Origin: Eubacteriaceae bacterium
GTDB taxonomy: Bacteria > Bacillota > Clostridia > Eubacteriales > Anaerofustaceae
Length of the DNA: 41,918 nt
Direction: 5' to 3'
NCBI GenBank assembly: GCA_009782875.1
Contig: WRIE01000024.1
Location: 1-41,918, forward strand
Shown here piece after piece: positions 7,929 through 15,685 of this stretch. Below the pieces are notes generated by a model that was not told the origin of the DNA, did not search any database, and worked only from the letters and a program-made list of their open reading frames with translations. Positions within the stretch are counted from its first letter, which is position 1, and every line of letters begins with the position of its first letter. The translations under genes and the position numbers were made by a program.

Positions 7929-8282
7929 ATGGCTAGAGTAAAAGGTGGAGTTGCTGCCAGGAAAAGGCACAAAAAAGTATTAAAACAAGCCAAAGGTTAT
8001 TATGGCGCTAGATCCAGGCTGTTCAGGACTGCCAATGAAGCAGTTATGAGGGCCCAAAGAAGCGCTTATATTGGAAGAAAACAACGCAAGCGCGAAATGC
8101 GCAGGTTGTGGATCATAAGGATCAATGCTGCCGCGAGGATGCATGACATGTCCTACTCCCGCCTGATCAATGGCATCAAAAATGCCGGTATCGAAATTGA
8201 CAGGAAGATGCTTGCAGACATGGCTATGAACGACCTTCCTGCTTTTGCAAAAATTGCTGAAGCAGCAAAAGCGGCTTTATAG
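7929..8282 (+). CDS. rplT: 50S ribosomal protein L20
   Basis: 117 residues, the normal length, with the L20 signatures [30 protein letters not shown] and [24 protein letters not shown] precedes the ATG. L20 is needed for early 50S assembly and in Bacillota also represses its own operon through the leader. The operon ends at the terminator at 8300-8323. Confidence 0.97.
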   Translation: MARVKGGVAARKRHKKVLKQAKGYYGARSRLFRTANEAVMRAQRSAYIGRKQRKREMRRLWIIRINAAARMHDMSYSRLINGIKNAGIEIDRKMLADMAMNDLPAFAKIAEAAKAAL

Positions 8283-8299
8283 TGAATCATAAAAATCTT

Positions 8300-8323
8300 G
8301 GCAGCAAATATGCTGCCTTTTTT
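8300..8323 (+). terminator. Terminator of infC-rpmI-rplT
   Basis: A perfect GGCAGCA/TGCTGCC stem with an AATA loop followed directly by six T. Confidence 0.9.
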
Positions 8324-8723
8324 ATTTGAGTTTTTTTAGTAGCAAAATGGTGCTTCTACGCTCTTATTGTGCTCAAAACTAATGTGCGGCGGTTAAGCCA
8401 ACCAGATATATAAAACATTAAGAGGTCAGATATGCCAACTATGGCTGCCACATAAAGCAATGTTGCATAGGGCTCGACTGGTTTGAGCAAGCCCGTATGG
8501 CACTCTTTCCACAACCGAGAACAACTCCATGTGTGTGTTCCAATTGCCAGCCAGCCCCGGGTCGCTGTAGAAAAAACACAGAATTTCGATGGCCGAATGG
8601 AGAGCGGCACAGAAATAGTTGGCTCCACTAGTGGTTTTTTACAACAATGCTTTTTCCAGAATATAGAATCCACGCCATTCTGCCAAATGCATTTGCAATG
8701 AAATGGTGGATATACTAATTATT
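8324..8723. other. Intergenic stretch, no gene recognised
   Basis: About 400 bases between the L20 terminator and the lipoprotein gene. Overlapping frames exist on both strands (about 100 residues minus, about 70 plus), but none has a ribosome site or a motif I recognise. The plus frame at 8483-8701 has a plausible amino acid composition and might be a coding relic. No clear promoter for the following gene was found. Confidence 0.35.
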
Positions 8724-9791
8724 ATGGCGATAAAAATAAAATACTCAATTATTTGCGCTTTGGCATCAATGCTGGCCGCCAGCTGCAGCTTCGGGACTAC
8801 GGCGAACACTATAAACACGAAAGACGCAGAATTCGCATTGGTAACAAGCATTGATACGCAGCAAGACTTTAGGCTTGAGATGCCGTCAGAGCGTTCGACC
8901 CGGCTCTTTGGATCCCTTGGCGCATACAAGCGTTGTGGGCCGTGCAGCCACTGGGATTCCCATAGTTTTGATGTGGCTATTTACTCAAACGGGTCAATCT
9001 TGGAGGCATTCACCCTCAATAGCGACGGCAGCTTTTGCAAAAGCGGTAAGCGCTGGCATGCTTCCGTGGAAGACATGGCAGACGCCTCTTCATTTTGCAT
9101 TGATAGGCGCAACTATCTTGCTGGGGCAAATTTAGGGACGGGAAAAATCAACGCGCCGAAGCCAGTTGGCAAAGACTCAGTATTTGAAAACGAAAAACTC
9201 CTTGTCTCTCCATTTGGCTCTAACTGGAGCTACTATTACGCCCAGAGTTTGTCTGGCTACAAAACCTATGGCGTCTTGATAAGGATTGACATAGCGGGCA
9301 ACAGGGAAATCCTGCTGCGTTCCCAACAGATTGCATATATCAACTATGTCGAAGGAAGTTTTGAGAAAAGCGGCAATTCAACCCTTTATTTCTGTCTAGC
9401 CCATACTAATGGCCAAGCAAGCTTGCAGGCTTTTTCCATGAGGACTGGCCTGATTAGCGAAGTATTTGATGTGCCGACAAGCAACATGGCCATTGTCCAA
9501 AAAGAAGGCAAAAACTTGGGTATTGCTGTATCTAGCGACAAGCTGCTATCAATCGATCTTGCCAGTGGAGAAATCATGGCGAAAGACTTAAGTGCCGTCA
9601 ACGGGTATGAATCGATGCCTGCCCAGATCATTGGCGGAAGGGACGGCAGATATGCAAGGATTGGGGAAAGCGGCAGTGAAATTGTAGAAATACTGCTATT
9701 CTCATATAACCCGATAAATGACTTCCAGGAACACACAAGATACACCTACGATACGCAACAAGAACTCATATGCGCAGCCCCGCTGGATTAA
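8724..9791 (+). CDS. Predicted lipoprotein, unknown function
   Basis: 355 residues from the ATG at 8724. An upstream in-frame ATG at 8703 would extend it by seven residues, but the inner start gives a compact signal peptide. Basic residues lead into a hydrophobic core and LAASC, a lipobox with the cysteine near residue 21. The mature protein is beta-rich, with repeated patterns such as YFCLAHTNGQASLQAFSMR and LSIDLASGEIMAKDL that resemble the blades of a beta-propeller or a six-bladed WD-like fold. I do not recognise the family. It has its own space and no obvious operon partner. Function is not assigned. Confidence 0.6.
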   Translation: MAIKIKYSIICALASMLAASCSFGTTANTINTKDAEFALVTSIDTQQDFRLEMPSERSTRLFGSLGAYKRCGPCSHWDSHSFDVAIYSNGSILEAFTLNSDGSFCKSGKRWHASVEDMADASSFCIDRRNYLAGANLGTGKINAPKPVGKDSVFENEKLLVSPFGSNWSYYYAQSLSGYKTYGVLIRIDIAGNREILLRSQQIAYINYVEGSFEKSGNSTLYFCLAHTNGQASLQAFSMRTGLISEVFDVPTSNMAIVQKEGKNLGIAVSSDKLLSIDLASGEIMAKDLSAVNGYESMPAQIIGGRDGRYARIGESGSEIVEILLFSYNPINDFQEHTRYTYDTQQELICAAPLD

Positions 9792-10149
9792 GGCATCTAA
9801 AATTCCATGCGTTTGAGGCAGTGGTATTTATGAGAAAGTTGCTAAAGCACCTTATTCCCAAAGTGCTAAAAAGCCCTCTGCATGATCGTGTTAGCCCCCG
9901 CTTGCTATATGGCCATTTTCACATGTTATGATCGAGTATGCACATCCAAACTGTACAATCCACGCTTTGCCCGCTTCCACTATAGCAATGGTTGAAAGAC
10001 AGGCACTGGCATAGCTGAGAAAATGTCAACGCGCCAAGAATCCGGCTTTGCCATCTTCTTGGTATGCCACGCAATACAATTGATTGCCTCCAGATTTGTT
10101 GCCACTATTGCTGAAAAAGACCTTCCATCCCACTATTGAAATTATTGGT
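9792..10149. other. Intergenic stretch, no gene recognised
   Basis: No frame here has a credible start, ribosome site or known motif. A CTGAGA string near 10014 recalls the thiamine riboswitch but the partner element is missing. The stretch ends in the strong terminator hairpin at 10150-10194. Confidence 0.35.
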
Positions 10150-10194
10150 CCTCGGCAAGGGACAATAGCCAGCTCCCTAGCCGGGGCTTTTTTT
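10150..10194 (+). terminator. Strong intrinsic terminator, possibly a leader attenuator
   Basis: CCTCGGCAAGGGA (10150-10162) pairs with TCCCTAGCCGGGG (10174-10186): 13 positions with one mismatch and one wobble, an 11-base loop, then CTTTTTTT. It lies 358 bases after the lipoprotein stop and 128 bases before the transporter start, so it either ends the lipoprotein transcript or attenuates the transporter operon. Confidence 0.75.
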
Positions 10195-10322
10195 GCCCAA
10201 TTTTACTTGTTTCAACCTATGGGATTTTGTGTGGGAACAAAATATTTCAACTCTGTTGGACTAGAAACAATTTACCAGCAAGGCATATTATGGACTGAAT
10301 ATTATTTTAGAAGGAGATTCCT

Positions 10323-11333
10323 TTGAAGAAGACAATAAAAACAATTTTCATAGTTTCTCTGGCCATAATGCTTATGCTCCCTGTTGCTGCTTGCGCAAAA
10401 AAAGAGACTGCAGCCAATGGGCAAAAAGAGCTCACAAAAGTGAAGGTCAGTGAAGTTACACACTCAATCTTTTACGCGCCTCAATACGTAGCGATTTCTC
10501 TTGGCTACTTTGAAGAAGCGGGGATTGAAATTGAGTTGACAAACGCTGGAGGAGCTGACAAGGTCATGACTGCGGTTATCAGCGGAGAAGCTGATATAGG
10601 CCTATGCGGCCCGGAGCAATCAGTATATGTCTACAACCAGGGCAACACGAATTTTCCGGTGAATTTCGCCCAGCTCACAAAGAGGGATGGCTCCTTTATC
10701 ATTGCAAGAGAGCCGCTTGAAGGCGAATTCGACCTGTCAATGTTCACTGGGAAGTTTATTATTGGAGGCCGCAAAGGCGGCATGCCGGTAATGACTTTGG
10801 AGTATGTCTTGAAACAAAATGGGTATGAAGTCGGCGCTGATGTTATTGTCGACACATCAATTGCATTTGATGCGATGAGCGGGGCGTTCATCTCAGGCAT
10901 AGGTGATTTTGTCACTGCATTCGAGCCTGCAGCGGGAGCGCTTGAAGCGGCAGGCCATGGGTATATTTGGATCTCGCTTGGCGCGTTGAGCGGCGACGTC
11001 CCGTATACTTGCTTCAATGCCCGCAAATTGTTCATAAATGACAATAAAGAACTCGTTTCCAACTTTGTCGCTGCCATTGTCAAAGGCCAAGAATACGTGC
11101 AGACACACACAGGCCTCGAAGTGGCAGAAGCTATCCAAGAGCATTTCCCAGACACAAGTGTTGAAGCAATAGCCGTGATAGTTGACAAGTATAGATCCGT
11201 TGACGCATTTTCCCATGACCCCCTCTTGACCCAAGAGAGCTTTGAGCGTTTGCTTGATATTCTTGATTCAGCAGGCGAATTGACTGGCAGACCGCCCTAT
11301 GGGGAACTTGTGACAACTGAATTTTTAGATTAA
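10323..11333 (+). CDS. ABC transporter substrate-binding lipoprotein, NMT1/SsuA type
   Basis: 336 residues beginning at TTG (10323), with AGAAGGAG about eight bases upstream. A lipoprotein signal peptide ends at VAAC (cysteine near residue 24). The mature part shows the NMT1/SsuA-like fold pattern: FYAPQYVAISLGYFEEAGI, ADKVMTAVISGEADIGLCG and YVYNQGN. Members of this class bind thiamine precursors, sulfonates, nitrate, riboflavin or similar compounds, and the ligand cannot be decided here. It is followed by the matching ATPase and permease, so the three genes form one importer. No riboswitch could be identified. Confidence 0.85.
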   Translation: MKKTIKTIFIVSLAIMLMLPVAACAKKETAANGQKELTKVKVSEVTHSIFYAPQYVAISLGYFEEAGIEIELTNAGGADKVMTAVISGEADIGLCGPEQSVYVYNQGNTNFPVNFAQLTKRDGSFIIAREPLEGEFDLSMFTGKFIIGGRKGGMPVMTLEYVLKQNGYEVGADVIVDTSIAFDAMSGAFISGIGDFVTAFEPAAGALEAAGHGYIWISLGALSGDVPYTCFNARKLFINDNKELVSNFVAAIVKGQEYVQTHTGLEVAEAIQEHFPDTSVEAIAVIVDKYRSVDAFSHDPLLTQESFERLLDILDSAGELTGRPPYGELVTTEFLD

Positions 11334-11345
11334 GAAGGAATTGGC

Positions 11346-12101
11346 ATGAAGCCTTTAGTCACATTTCGCAATTTATCAAAAAAATACTTTACTATGACAG
11401 CAGAGACGCTAGCGATTGAAGGCTTCTCTTTAGAGATTTTCGAAGGCGAGTTTATTGCGCTTGTTGGCCCGAGCGGTTGTGGAAAATCTACAATCCTGAC
11501 AATAATGGCTGGATTGATAGCTCCAAGCAGCGGGACCTGCGAGTTCGACCCTACCAGGACCATTACGAAAGGATATATGCTCCAAAGAGACCATCTCTTT
11601 GGCTGGCGCACCATCCTTAGCAATGCGCTTCTTGGGCTGGAAATCAAAAAAGAACACACAAGCGAAAACATTGAATACGTCAAAGAGCTGCTTTGCACTT
11701 ACGGGCTTGGAGATTTTATGTACCACTACCCATACCAATTGTCAGGAGGCATGCGCCAAAGGGCAGCACTCATAAGGACATTGGCGCTTCGCCCTGATAT
11801 TCTTTTGCTTGACGAGCCTTTTAGCGCGTTGGATTATCAAACTAGGATCAGTGTAGGCGACGACATTGCATCAATTATCCGCAAAGAAAAACGCACGGCA
11901 GTGCTCGTGACCCACGATTTGGGAGAAGCCATAAGCTACGCTGACCGTGTTGTAGTGCTTACTGCTAGGCCCGGCGCAGTAAAAAAGATATACAACATCG
12001 AGCTCGATTGTGTAGAGAAAACCAGGGTCGAGCGCCAAAACAGCCCCGGCTTTACAGAGTACTACAATAATATTTGGGAGGATCTCGATGTCCACGTTTG
12101 A
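11346..12101 (+). CDS. ABC transporter ATP-binding protein, nitrate/sulfonate/taurine type
   Basis: 251 residues with Walker A GPSGCGKST, the Q-loop glutamine in MLQRDHLFGWRT, signature LSGGMRQR, Walker B ILLLDEPFSALD and the switch histidine in VLVTHDLGEA. The short MLQRDHLFGWRT segment and the DEPFSALD form are typical of SsuB/TauB-like ATPases. AGAAGGAA lies before the ATG. It overlaps the permease start by 14 bases, indicating coupled translation, and powers import of the ligand carried by the preceding lipoprotein. Confidence 0.9.
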   Translation: MKPLVTFRNLSKKYFTMTAETLAIEGFSLEIFEGEFIALVGPSGCGKSTILTIMAGLIAPSSGTCEFDPTRTITKGYMLQRDHLFGWRTILSNALLGLEIKKEHTSENIEYVKELLCTYGLGDFMYHYPYQLSGGMRQRAALIRTLALRPDILLLDEPFSALDYQTRISVGDDIASIIRKEKRTAVLVTHDLGEAISYADRVVVLTARPGAVKKIYNIELDCVEKTRVERQNSPGFTEYYNNIWEDLDVHV

Positions 12102-12906
12102 GCACGGTTATTCCCAAGAGTATTTAGAGTATCTCCGCAACATAAAACGCAAGAAAAAGATTGTGCTTGTGTGGCAATGCTCACTGCTTGTAGGTTTCAC
12201 ATTGCTATGGCAGCTTGCTGCAAATAAAGGATGGATTGACACTTTTATTTTCAGCTCCCCCGTATTGATTTGCAAGACAATTGCCAACCTTTCGAAATCC
12301 AGCTCATTATTCCGCCACATATTTGTCACAGTGCTGGAGACAGTCGCCGGATTTGTTGTGGGCACCATTGTCGGGACATTGGTCTCGATTATGCTTTGGT
12401 GGTTTCCAACAGTGGCGAAGATTTTCGACCCATACCTAGTGATTTTGAATGCTCTTCCTAAAGTAGCTTTAGGGCCCTTGATCTTGGTATGGGTTGGGAT
12501 GGGCATCAAAGCGATTCTTGTAATGACATTGGCTATCGCATTGATCTCCACCATAATAACCGTCTATGGGGGGTTTATACAGACTGATGAGGAAAAGACA
12601 TTGCTTCTGCAGAGCTTCGGGGCGACAAAGACACAGCTCTTGTTCAAAGTGTTGCTTCCAGCAAGTTATGAGAACATTGTCAATGCCCTAAAGATAAACA
12701 TCGGCCTTAGCTGGGTAGGCGTGATTATGGGCGAATTTTTGGTGAGCAAAGCTGGCATTGGGTACCTGATAATGTACGGCTCTCAAGTGTTTAACCTCAA
12801 CTTGGTTATGAGCGCTGTAATAATGCTGGCAATTGCTGCGGCGCTAATGTACTTTGGCATTAGCGCGCTTGAAAAGATTATCGGTAAACGTTTCAGATCA
12901 AACTAA
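12088..12906 (+). CDS. ABC transporter permease, SsuC/TauC type
   Basis: 272 residues with about six membrane helices. The coupling loop, LLLQSFGATKTQLLFKVLLP, is the EAA-type motif of this class. The region LNALPKVALGPLILVWVGMG is also characteristic of SsuC-like permeases. The ribosome site GGGAGG lies within the end of the ATPase gene. The operon terminates at the hairpin that follows. Confidence 0.9.
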   Translation: MSTFEHGYSQEYLEYLRNIKRKKKIVLVWQCSLLVGFTLLWQLAANKGWIDTFIFSSPVLICKTIANLSKSSSLFRHIFVTVLETVAGFVVGTIVGTLVSIMLWWFPTVAKIFDPYLVILNALPKVALGPLILVWVGMGIKAILVMTLAIALISTIITVYGGFIQTDEEKTLLLQSFGATKTQLLFKVLLPASYENIVNALKINIGLSWVGVIMGEFLVSKAGIGYLIMYGSQVFNLNLVMSAVIMLAIAAALMYFGISALEKIIGKRFRSN

Positions 12907-12922
12907 GGCATAGTAAAGTTTT

Positions 12923-12965
12923 AAAGGGCCAACTTCACCTCACTTGGGCGGGAACGGTCCTTTTT
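12923..12965 (+). terminator. Terminator of the NMT1-type importer operon
   Basis: AAAGGGCC (12923-12930) pairs with GGTCCTTT (12956-12963) through eight positions including a wobble, with a 25-base loop, and the descending arm runs into TTTTT. Confidence 0.55.
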
Positions 12966-13031
12966 GCGTCAATACAGCATTTCGTCTGACTACTTATTTT
13001 GGTGCTACATTCCCTTTGTTCGACAATCTTG

Positions 13032-13060
13032 TTGATTCAGTGCTATGTATGATTTATAAT
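13032..13060 (+). promoter_or_regulatory. Sigma-A-type promoter of the desulfoferrodoxin gene
   Basis: TTGATT (13032-13037), a 17-base spacer and a perfect TATAAT (13055-13060), ending 34 bases before the ATG. No clear PerR or Fur palindrome was seen overlapping it. Confidence 0.75.
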
Positions 13061-13094
13061 AAATGTCAAAATATTTGATAACGGGACGGTAAAA

Positions 13095-13487
13095 ATGGGA
13101 AATAAAAACCTACTATGCAATATCTGCGGCAGCTATGCTCAGTTTAGCCAAGCTTTGGAGTTCACTGGTGTCACATGCTGCTCACAGCAAATGCAAGAGC
13201 TTGAAGCAATTCTTGAATTCAATGAGAAGCATACCCCCCAAGTCTCAGTCAAGGGATCCCGAGTCACAGTCAGGGTCGGCGCAGTTGACCATCCCATGGA
13301 AGAAGACCATTCGATTATGTATATAGAGCTGGTCCAAAGCGACAAGGCGCAGCGAATATACTTGAACTTGCAGTGCCACCCTGTGGCTTCATTCATTTTG
13401 GACACTCTTATGCCTTTCGAGGTTTATGCATTCTGCAACATTCATGGCCTATACAAAACAAGCGCCGAAGTGCCCCCAAGGCGCTAA
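13095..13487 (+). CDS. dfx: Desulfoferrodoxin (two-centre superoxide reductase)
   Basis: 130 residues. The N-terminal rubredoxin-like centre has cysteines 8, 11, 28 and 29 (CNIC and CC, spacing one residue longer than in classical desulfoferrodoxins). The catalytic centre has EKHTP (His46), HPMEEDH (His66, His72) and CNIHG (Cys114, His117), matching the four-His one-Cys iron site. The enzyme reduces superoxide to hydrogen peroxide in the cytoplasm of anaerobes, with electrons usually from rubredoxin. It is monocistronic with its own promoter and a hairpin about 50 bases downstream. The upstream ribosome site is weak (GGGACGG). Confidence 0.92.
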   Translation: MGNKNLLCNICGSYAQFSQALEFTGVTCCSQQMQELEAILEFNEKHTPQVSVKGSRVTVRVGAVDHPMEEDHSIMYIELVQSDKAQRIYLNLQCHPVASFILDTLMPFEVYAFCNIHGLYKTSAEVPPRR

Positions 13488-13537
13488 GGCGCAAAACCAC
13501 AACAATAGATGGACAAGAAGCAACAATAAAGCTATTA

Positions 13538-13576
13538 TAAAAATGCCGGCATGGCTTTTAATTGCCAGCATTTTTA
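13538..13576. terminator. Bidirectional-looking hairpin after desulfoferrodoxin
   Basis: TAAAAATGCCGGCA (13538-13551) pairs with TGCCAGCATTTTTA (13563-13576), 13 of 14 positions, with an 11-base loop. Both flanks are A/T tracts, as in a terminator. Confidence 0.65.
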
Positions 13577-13732
13577 TGTATTTGCAGCCATATCCAATGG
13601 CAACAAACCGTTTTTTTTGTTCTTTGCATACAATACCATGTTTGTGGAATGAAATCTTTTCATGTGGCAAAAATGTACATGTTGATAAGTTCAATGTGCT
13701 ATACAATGCGCCCAAAAGGATGGAATGTGGCA

Positions 13733-14167
13733 ATGAAGCTCAGGAAAATGATGTCTATCACATGCTTGGCAATCATGATGCTGTCTGTTGTGGCTCTTTA
13801 TAGCCTAGAGTATGAGTTCACAAACGAAAGCGCCAGCTTGGTGAATGGAATTAAAGCAATGCTTGCGCCAACAGCTGCAAGCCTGCATCTCGATATTATC
13901 GGTGTTGAGATACACACAACATTCCTCCATGGCGTCAATTCGCAGCTTACTGCCCACTTCATCGACCAAGGCAATGGCATTTACAATGGGTCAGCCCAAT
14001 TCATGCGTGGAGTGAACCTTCGCTACAGGATCACCAATGTAGAATTCTACTCGCCCTCAACTGATACTTGGCACGCAATCGCAAAACCAGAACTGTTTGT
14101 TATGCATGTTGGCTGTTTTGCTATATTGGTAATTGGTTGCGTTGCCACGAAACTGGTCTGGCCTTAA
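13733..14167 (+). CDS. Small two-helix membrane protein, unknown function
   Basis: 144 residues from the ATG at 13733. The frame is open further upstream, but that part overlaps the terminator hairpin and has no ribosome site. AAAAGGA lies 12 bases before 13733; an alternative in-frame ATG is at 13706. One membrane helix is near residues 5-24 and one near the C-terminus (HVGCFAILVIGCVATKLVW). The roughly 90-residue loop between them would be outside the cell. No family is recognised. The start is uncertain. Confidence 0.45.
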   Translation: MKLRKMMSITCLAIMMLSVVALYSLEYEFTNESASLVNGIKAMLAPTAASLHLDIIGVEIHTTFLHGVNSQLTAHFIDQGNGIYNGSAQFMRGVNLRYRITNVEFYSPSTDTWHAIAKPELFVMHVGCFAILVIGCVATKLVWP

Positions 14168-14342
14168 GAGAATCCAATACTAATTGCGCCAAATATGGCA
14201 AACCATATAAAAGGAAAACCAATAATACAGCGCTTGCAAGAATCCAAAAACCAACCTGCATTAGCATGCGCTTCAAGGCCATATTAGAACAACCGCTAAA
14301 ACTGGCCCAAAAGCCGAAATAACGGTTGTTCTTAAACTTCAT
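14121..14342 (-). CDS. Possible small membrane protein
   Basis: A 73-residue minus-strand frame starting at ATG 14342, with a weak AAAGAG site upstream. It contains a strong hydrophobic segment, VGFWILASAVLLVFLLYGL, with basic residues before it. It follows the oxidoreductase gamma gene on the same strand. It overlaps the last 47 bases of the convergent membrane-protein gene and contains a perfect 10-base inverted repeat, both of which argue for caution. It may be an accident of composition. Confidence 0.3.
   Translation of the reverse strand: MKFKNNRYFGFWASFSGCSNMALKRMLMQVGFWILASAVLLVFLLYGLPYLAQLVLDSLKARPVSWQRNQLPI
14286..14332. repeat. Perfect 10-base inverted repeat
   Basis: AGAACAACCG (14286-14295) and CGGTTGTTCT (14323-14332) are exact complements around a 27-base spacer. 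The repeat lies between the ends of convergent genes and has no T tract on either side, so it is an atypical terminator. Confidence 0.5.
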
Positions 14343-14383
14343 ATGGACTCTTTTGCAGGCTTTGCTGCTGAATAGTGTTTTGT

Positions 14384-14941
14384 TTAAATATTTGCGATCT
14401 GGCTCTGGCAAATTTTAACGCCATCGTGGATCGCTTGGATATTCAATGGCACAAAAGCTGCTTTTGAGCCTGTCATCGTCTCAACAAGAACCGCTTCCAA
14501 CGTGGAAATGTCAATGATCGGGTGCCTGCCCAAGTATGCGCCAACCATAACCATGTTTGCCGCTTTTTCAAATCCCAAATTTGAAGCTACTTCGTTCGCA
14601 TTGACATAAATAGCCTCGACATCAGTCCTGTTTGGTTTTAAATCCACCAAGGACGAGTTTATAAACAAATCCCCGCCAACTTCGACATCGCCCTCAAACT
14701 TGCCTAAGCTTGGGTTATTCATGATTATCACACTAGTGGCGGAATTGATAATCGGGGAAGAAATCGGCTCGCCTGAAAGCACCACGTGGCAATTTGCTGT
14801 GCCTCCGCGCATTTCAGGACCATAAGAGGGTAGCCAGCTGACATGCATGTTCTCATACATGCCTCCATAAGTCAACAGCTGCCCGATTGTCATTACGCCT
14901 TGGCCGCCAAAACCAGCAATAATAATTCTCTCATTCAACAT
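14384..14941 (-). CDS. 2-oxoacid:ferredoxin oxidoreductase, gamma subunit
   Basis: 185 residues with the gamma-subunit opening IIIAGFGGQGVMTIGQLL and the SYGPEMRGGTANCHVV segment, diagnostic of the POR/KOR/VOR gamma family. In the complex this subunit works with the alpha and beta chains in oxidative decarboxylation of a 2-oxoacid to acyl-CoA, reducing ferredoxin. It is the last of the five operon genes, three bases after the beta gene. The alpha-beta sequences point to the branched-chain (VorB) or 2-oxoglutarate type, and substrate cannot be settled by eye. Confidence 0.92.
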   Translation of the reverse strand: MLNERIIIAGFGGQGVMTIGQLLTYGGMYENMHVSWLPSYGPEMRGGTANCHVVLSGEPISSPIINSATSVIIMNNPSLGKFEGDVEVGGDLFINSSLVDLKPNRTDVEAIYVNANEVASNLGFEKAANMVMVGAYLGRHPIIDISTLEAVLVETMTGSKAAFVPLNIQAIHDGVKICQSQIANI

Positions 14942-14944
14942 GCT

Positions 14945-15685
14945 TTATACTCCCCAATTCCTCAAATTGCCCAAAGGATAGTACGGGATCATATTCTCTT
15001 TGAGCCATTTCAAAGCGTCAAGGGGCTCCATCCCCCAGTTTGTCGGGCAAGAGCTAAGCACTTCAACCATGGCAAATCCCTCGCCTGCCAATTGGGTCTC
15101 AAACGCCCTTTTTATTGCCCGTTTAGCCCTTCTTACATTGACAGGATTGTTTACTGCGACACGCTCAATAAATCTCGCGCCATCCAAAGTGGCAAGCATC
15201 TCGGACACTCTGATCGGGCTTCCCGAATGCTCTACAGTCCTGCCTGACTTGCTGGTGGTTGTCCTTTGGCCTATAAGGGTTGTCGGGGCCATCTGCCCGC
15301 CAGTCATTCCATAGATTGCATTGTTGACAAAAATCGTAGTTATTTTTTCGCCCCTGTGGGCTGCATGTATTATTTCATTTGTTCCTATTGACGCAAGGTC
15401 TCCATCGCCCTGGTATGTAAATACCACTTTGTCGGGCAAGACCCTCTTTATGCCTGTAGCAACTGCCGGCGCCCTCCCATGGGCAGATTGTTGCATATCA
15501 CAATTAAAATAGTTATATGCCATGACGCCGCAACCAACAGGCGCGACACCTATTGCTTCCCCCAACACGCCAAGCTCCACAAGGCATTCTCCCACAAGCT
15601 TATGCACTAGGCCATGTGTGCAGCCAGGGCAGTAATGGGTTGAGGTTTTGGTCAAACCATTAGTGCGCTCATATATTATGCTCAT
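14945..15685 (-). CDS. 2-oxoacid:ferredoxin oxidoreductase, beta subunit (TPP-binding)
   Basis: 246 residues. It has CPGCTHG near residue 19, APVGCGVMAYNYF, the TPP/Mg motif QGDGDLASIGTNE, and FVNNAIYGMTGGQMAPTT. These are hallmarks of the beta subunit of KOR/VOR-type enzymes. Unlike typical pyruvate oxidoreductase beta chains it is short. The gene overlaps the alpha gene by four bases (ATGA). The chain binds thiamine diphosphate and forms the catalytic core with alpha. Confidence 0.93.
   Translation of the reverse strand: MSIIYERTNGLTKTSTHYCPGCTHGLVHKLVGECLVELGVLGEAIGVAPVGCGVMAYNYFNCDMQQSAHGRAPAVATGIKRVLPDKVVFTYQGDGDLASIGTNEIIHAAHRGEKITTIFVNNAIYGMTGGQMAPTTLIGQRTTTSKSGRTVEHSGSPIRVSEMLATLDGARFIERVAVNNPVNVRRAKRAIKRAFETQLAGEGFAMVEVLSSCPTNWGMEPLDALKWLKENMIPYYPLGNLRNWGV

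Noticed and set aside
8356-8701. Overlapping frames before the lipoprotein gene
   Set aside because: No ribosome site, no recognisable family, and the two strands compete; kept only as a described stretch.
10010-10060. Thiamine riboswitch before the NMT1-type importer
   Set aside because: Only a CTGAGA string is present; the second conserved element is absent.
10084-10326. 80-codon plus frame before the importer
   Set aside because: It spans the terminator, overlaps the next start and lacks a ribosome site and motifs.
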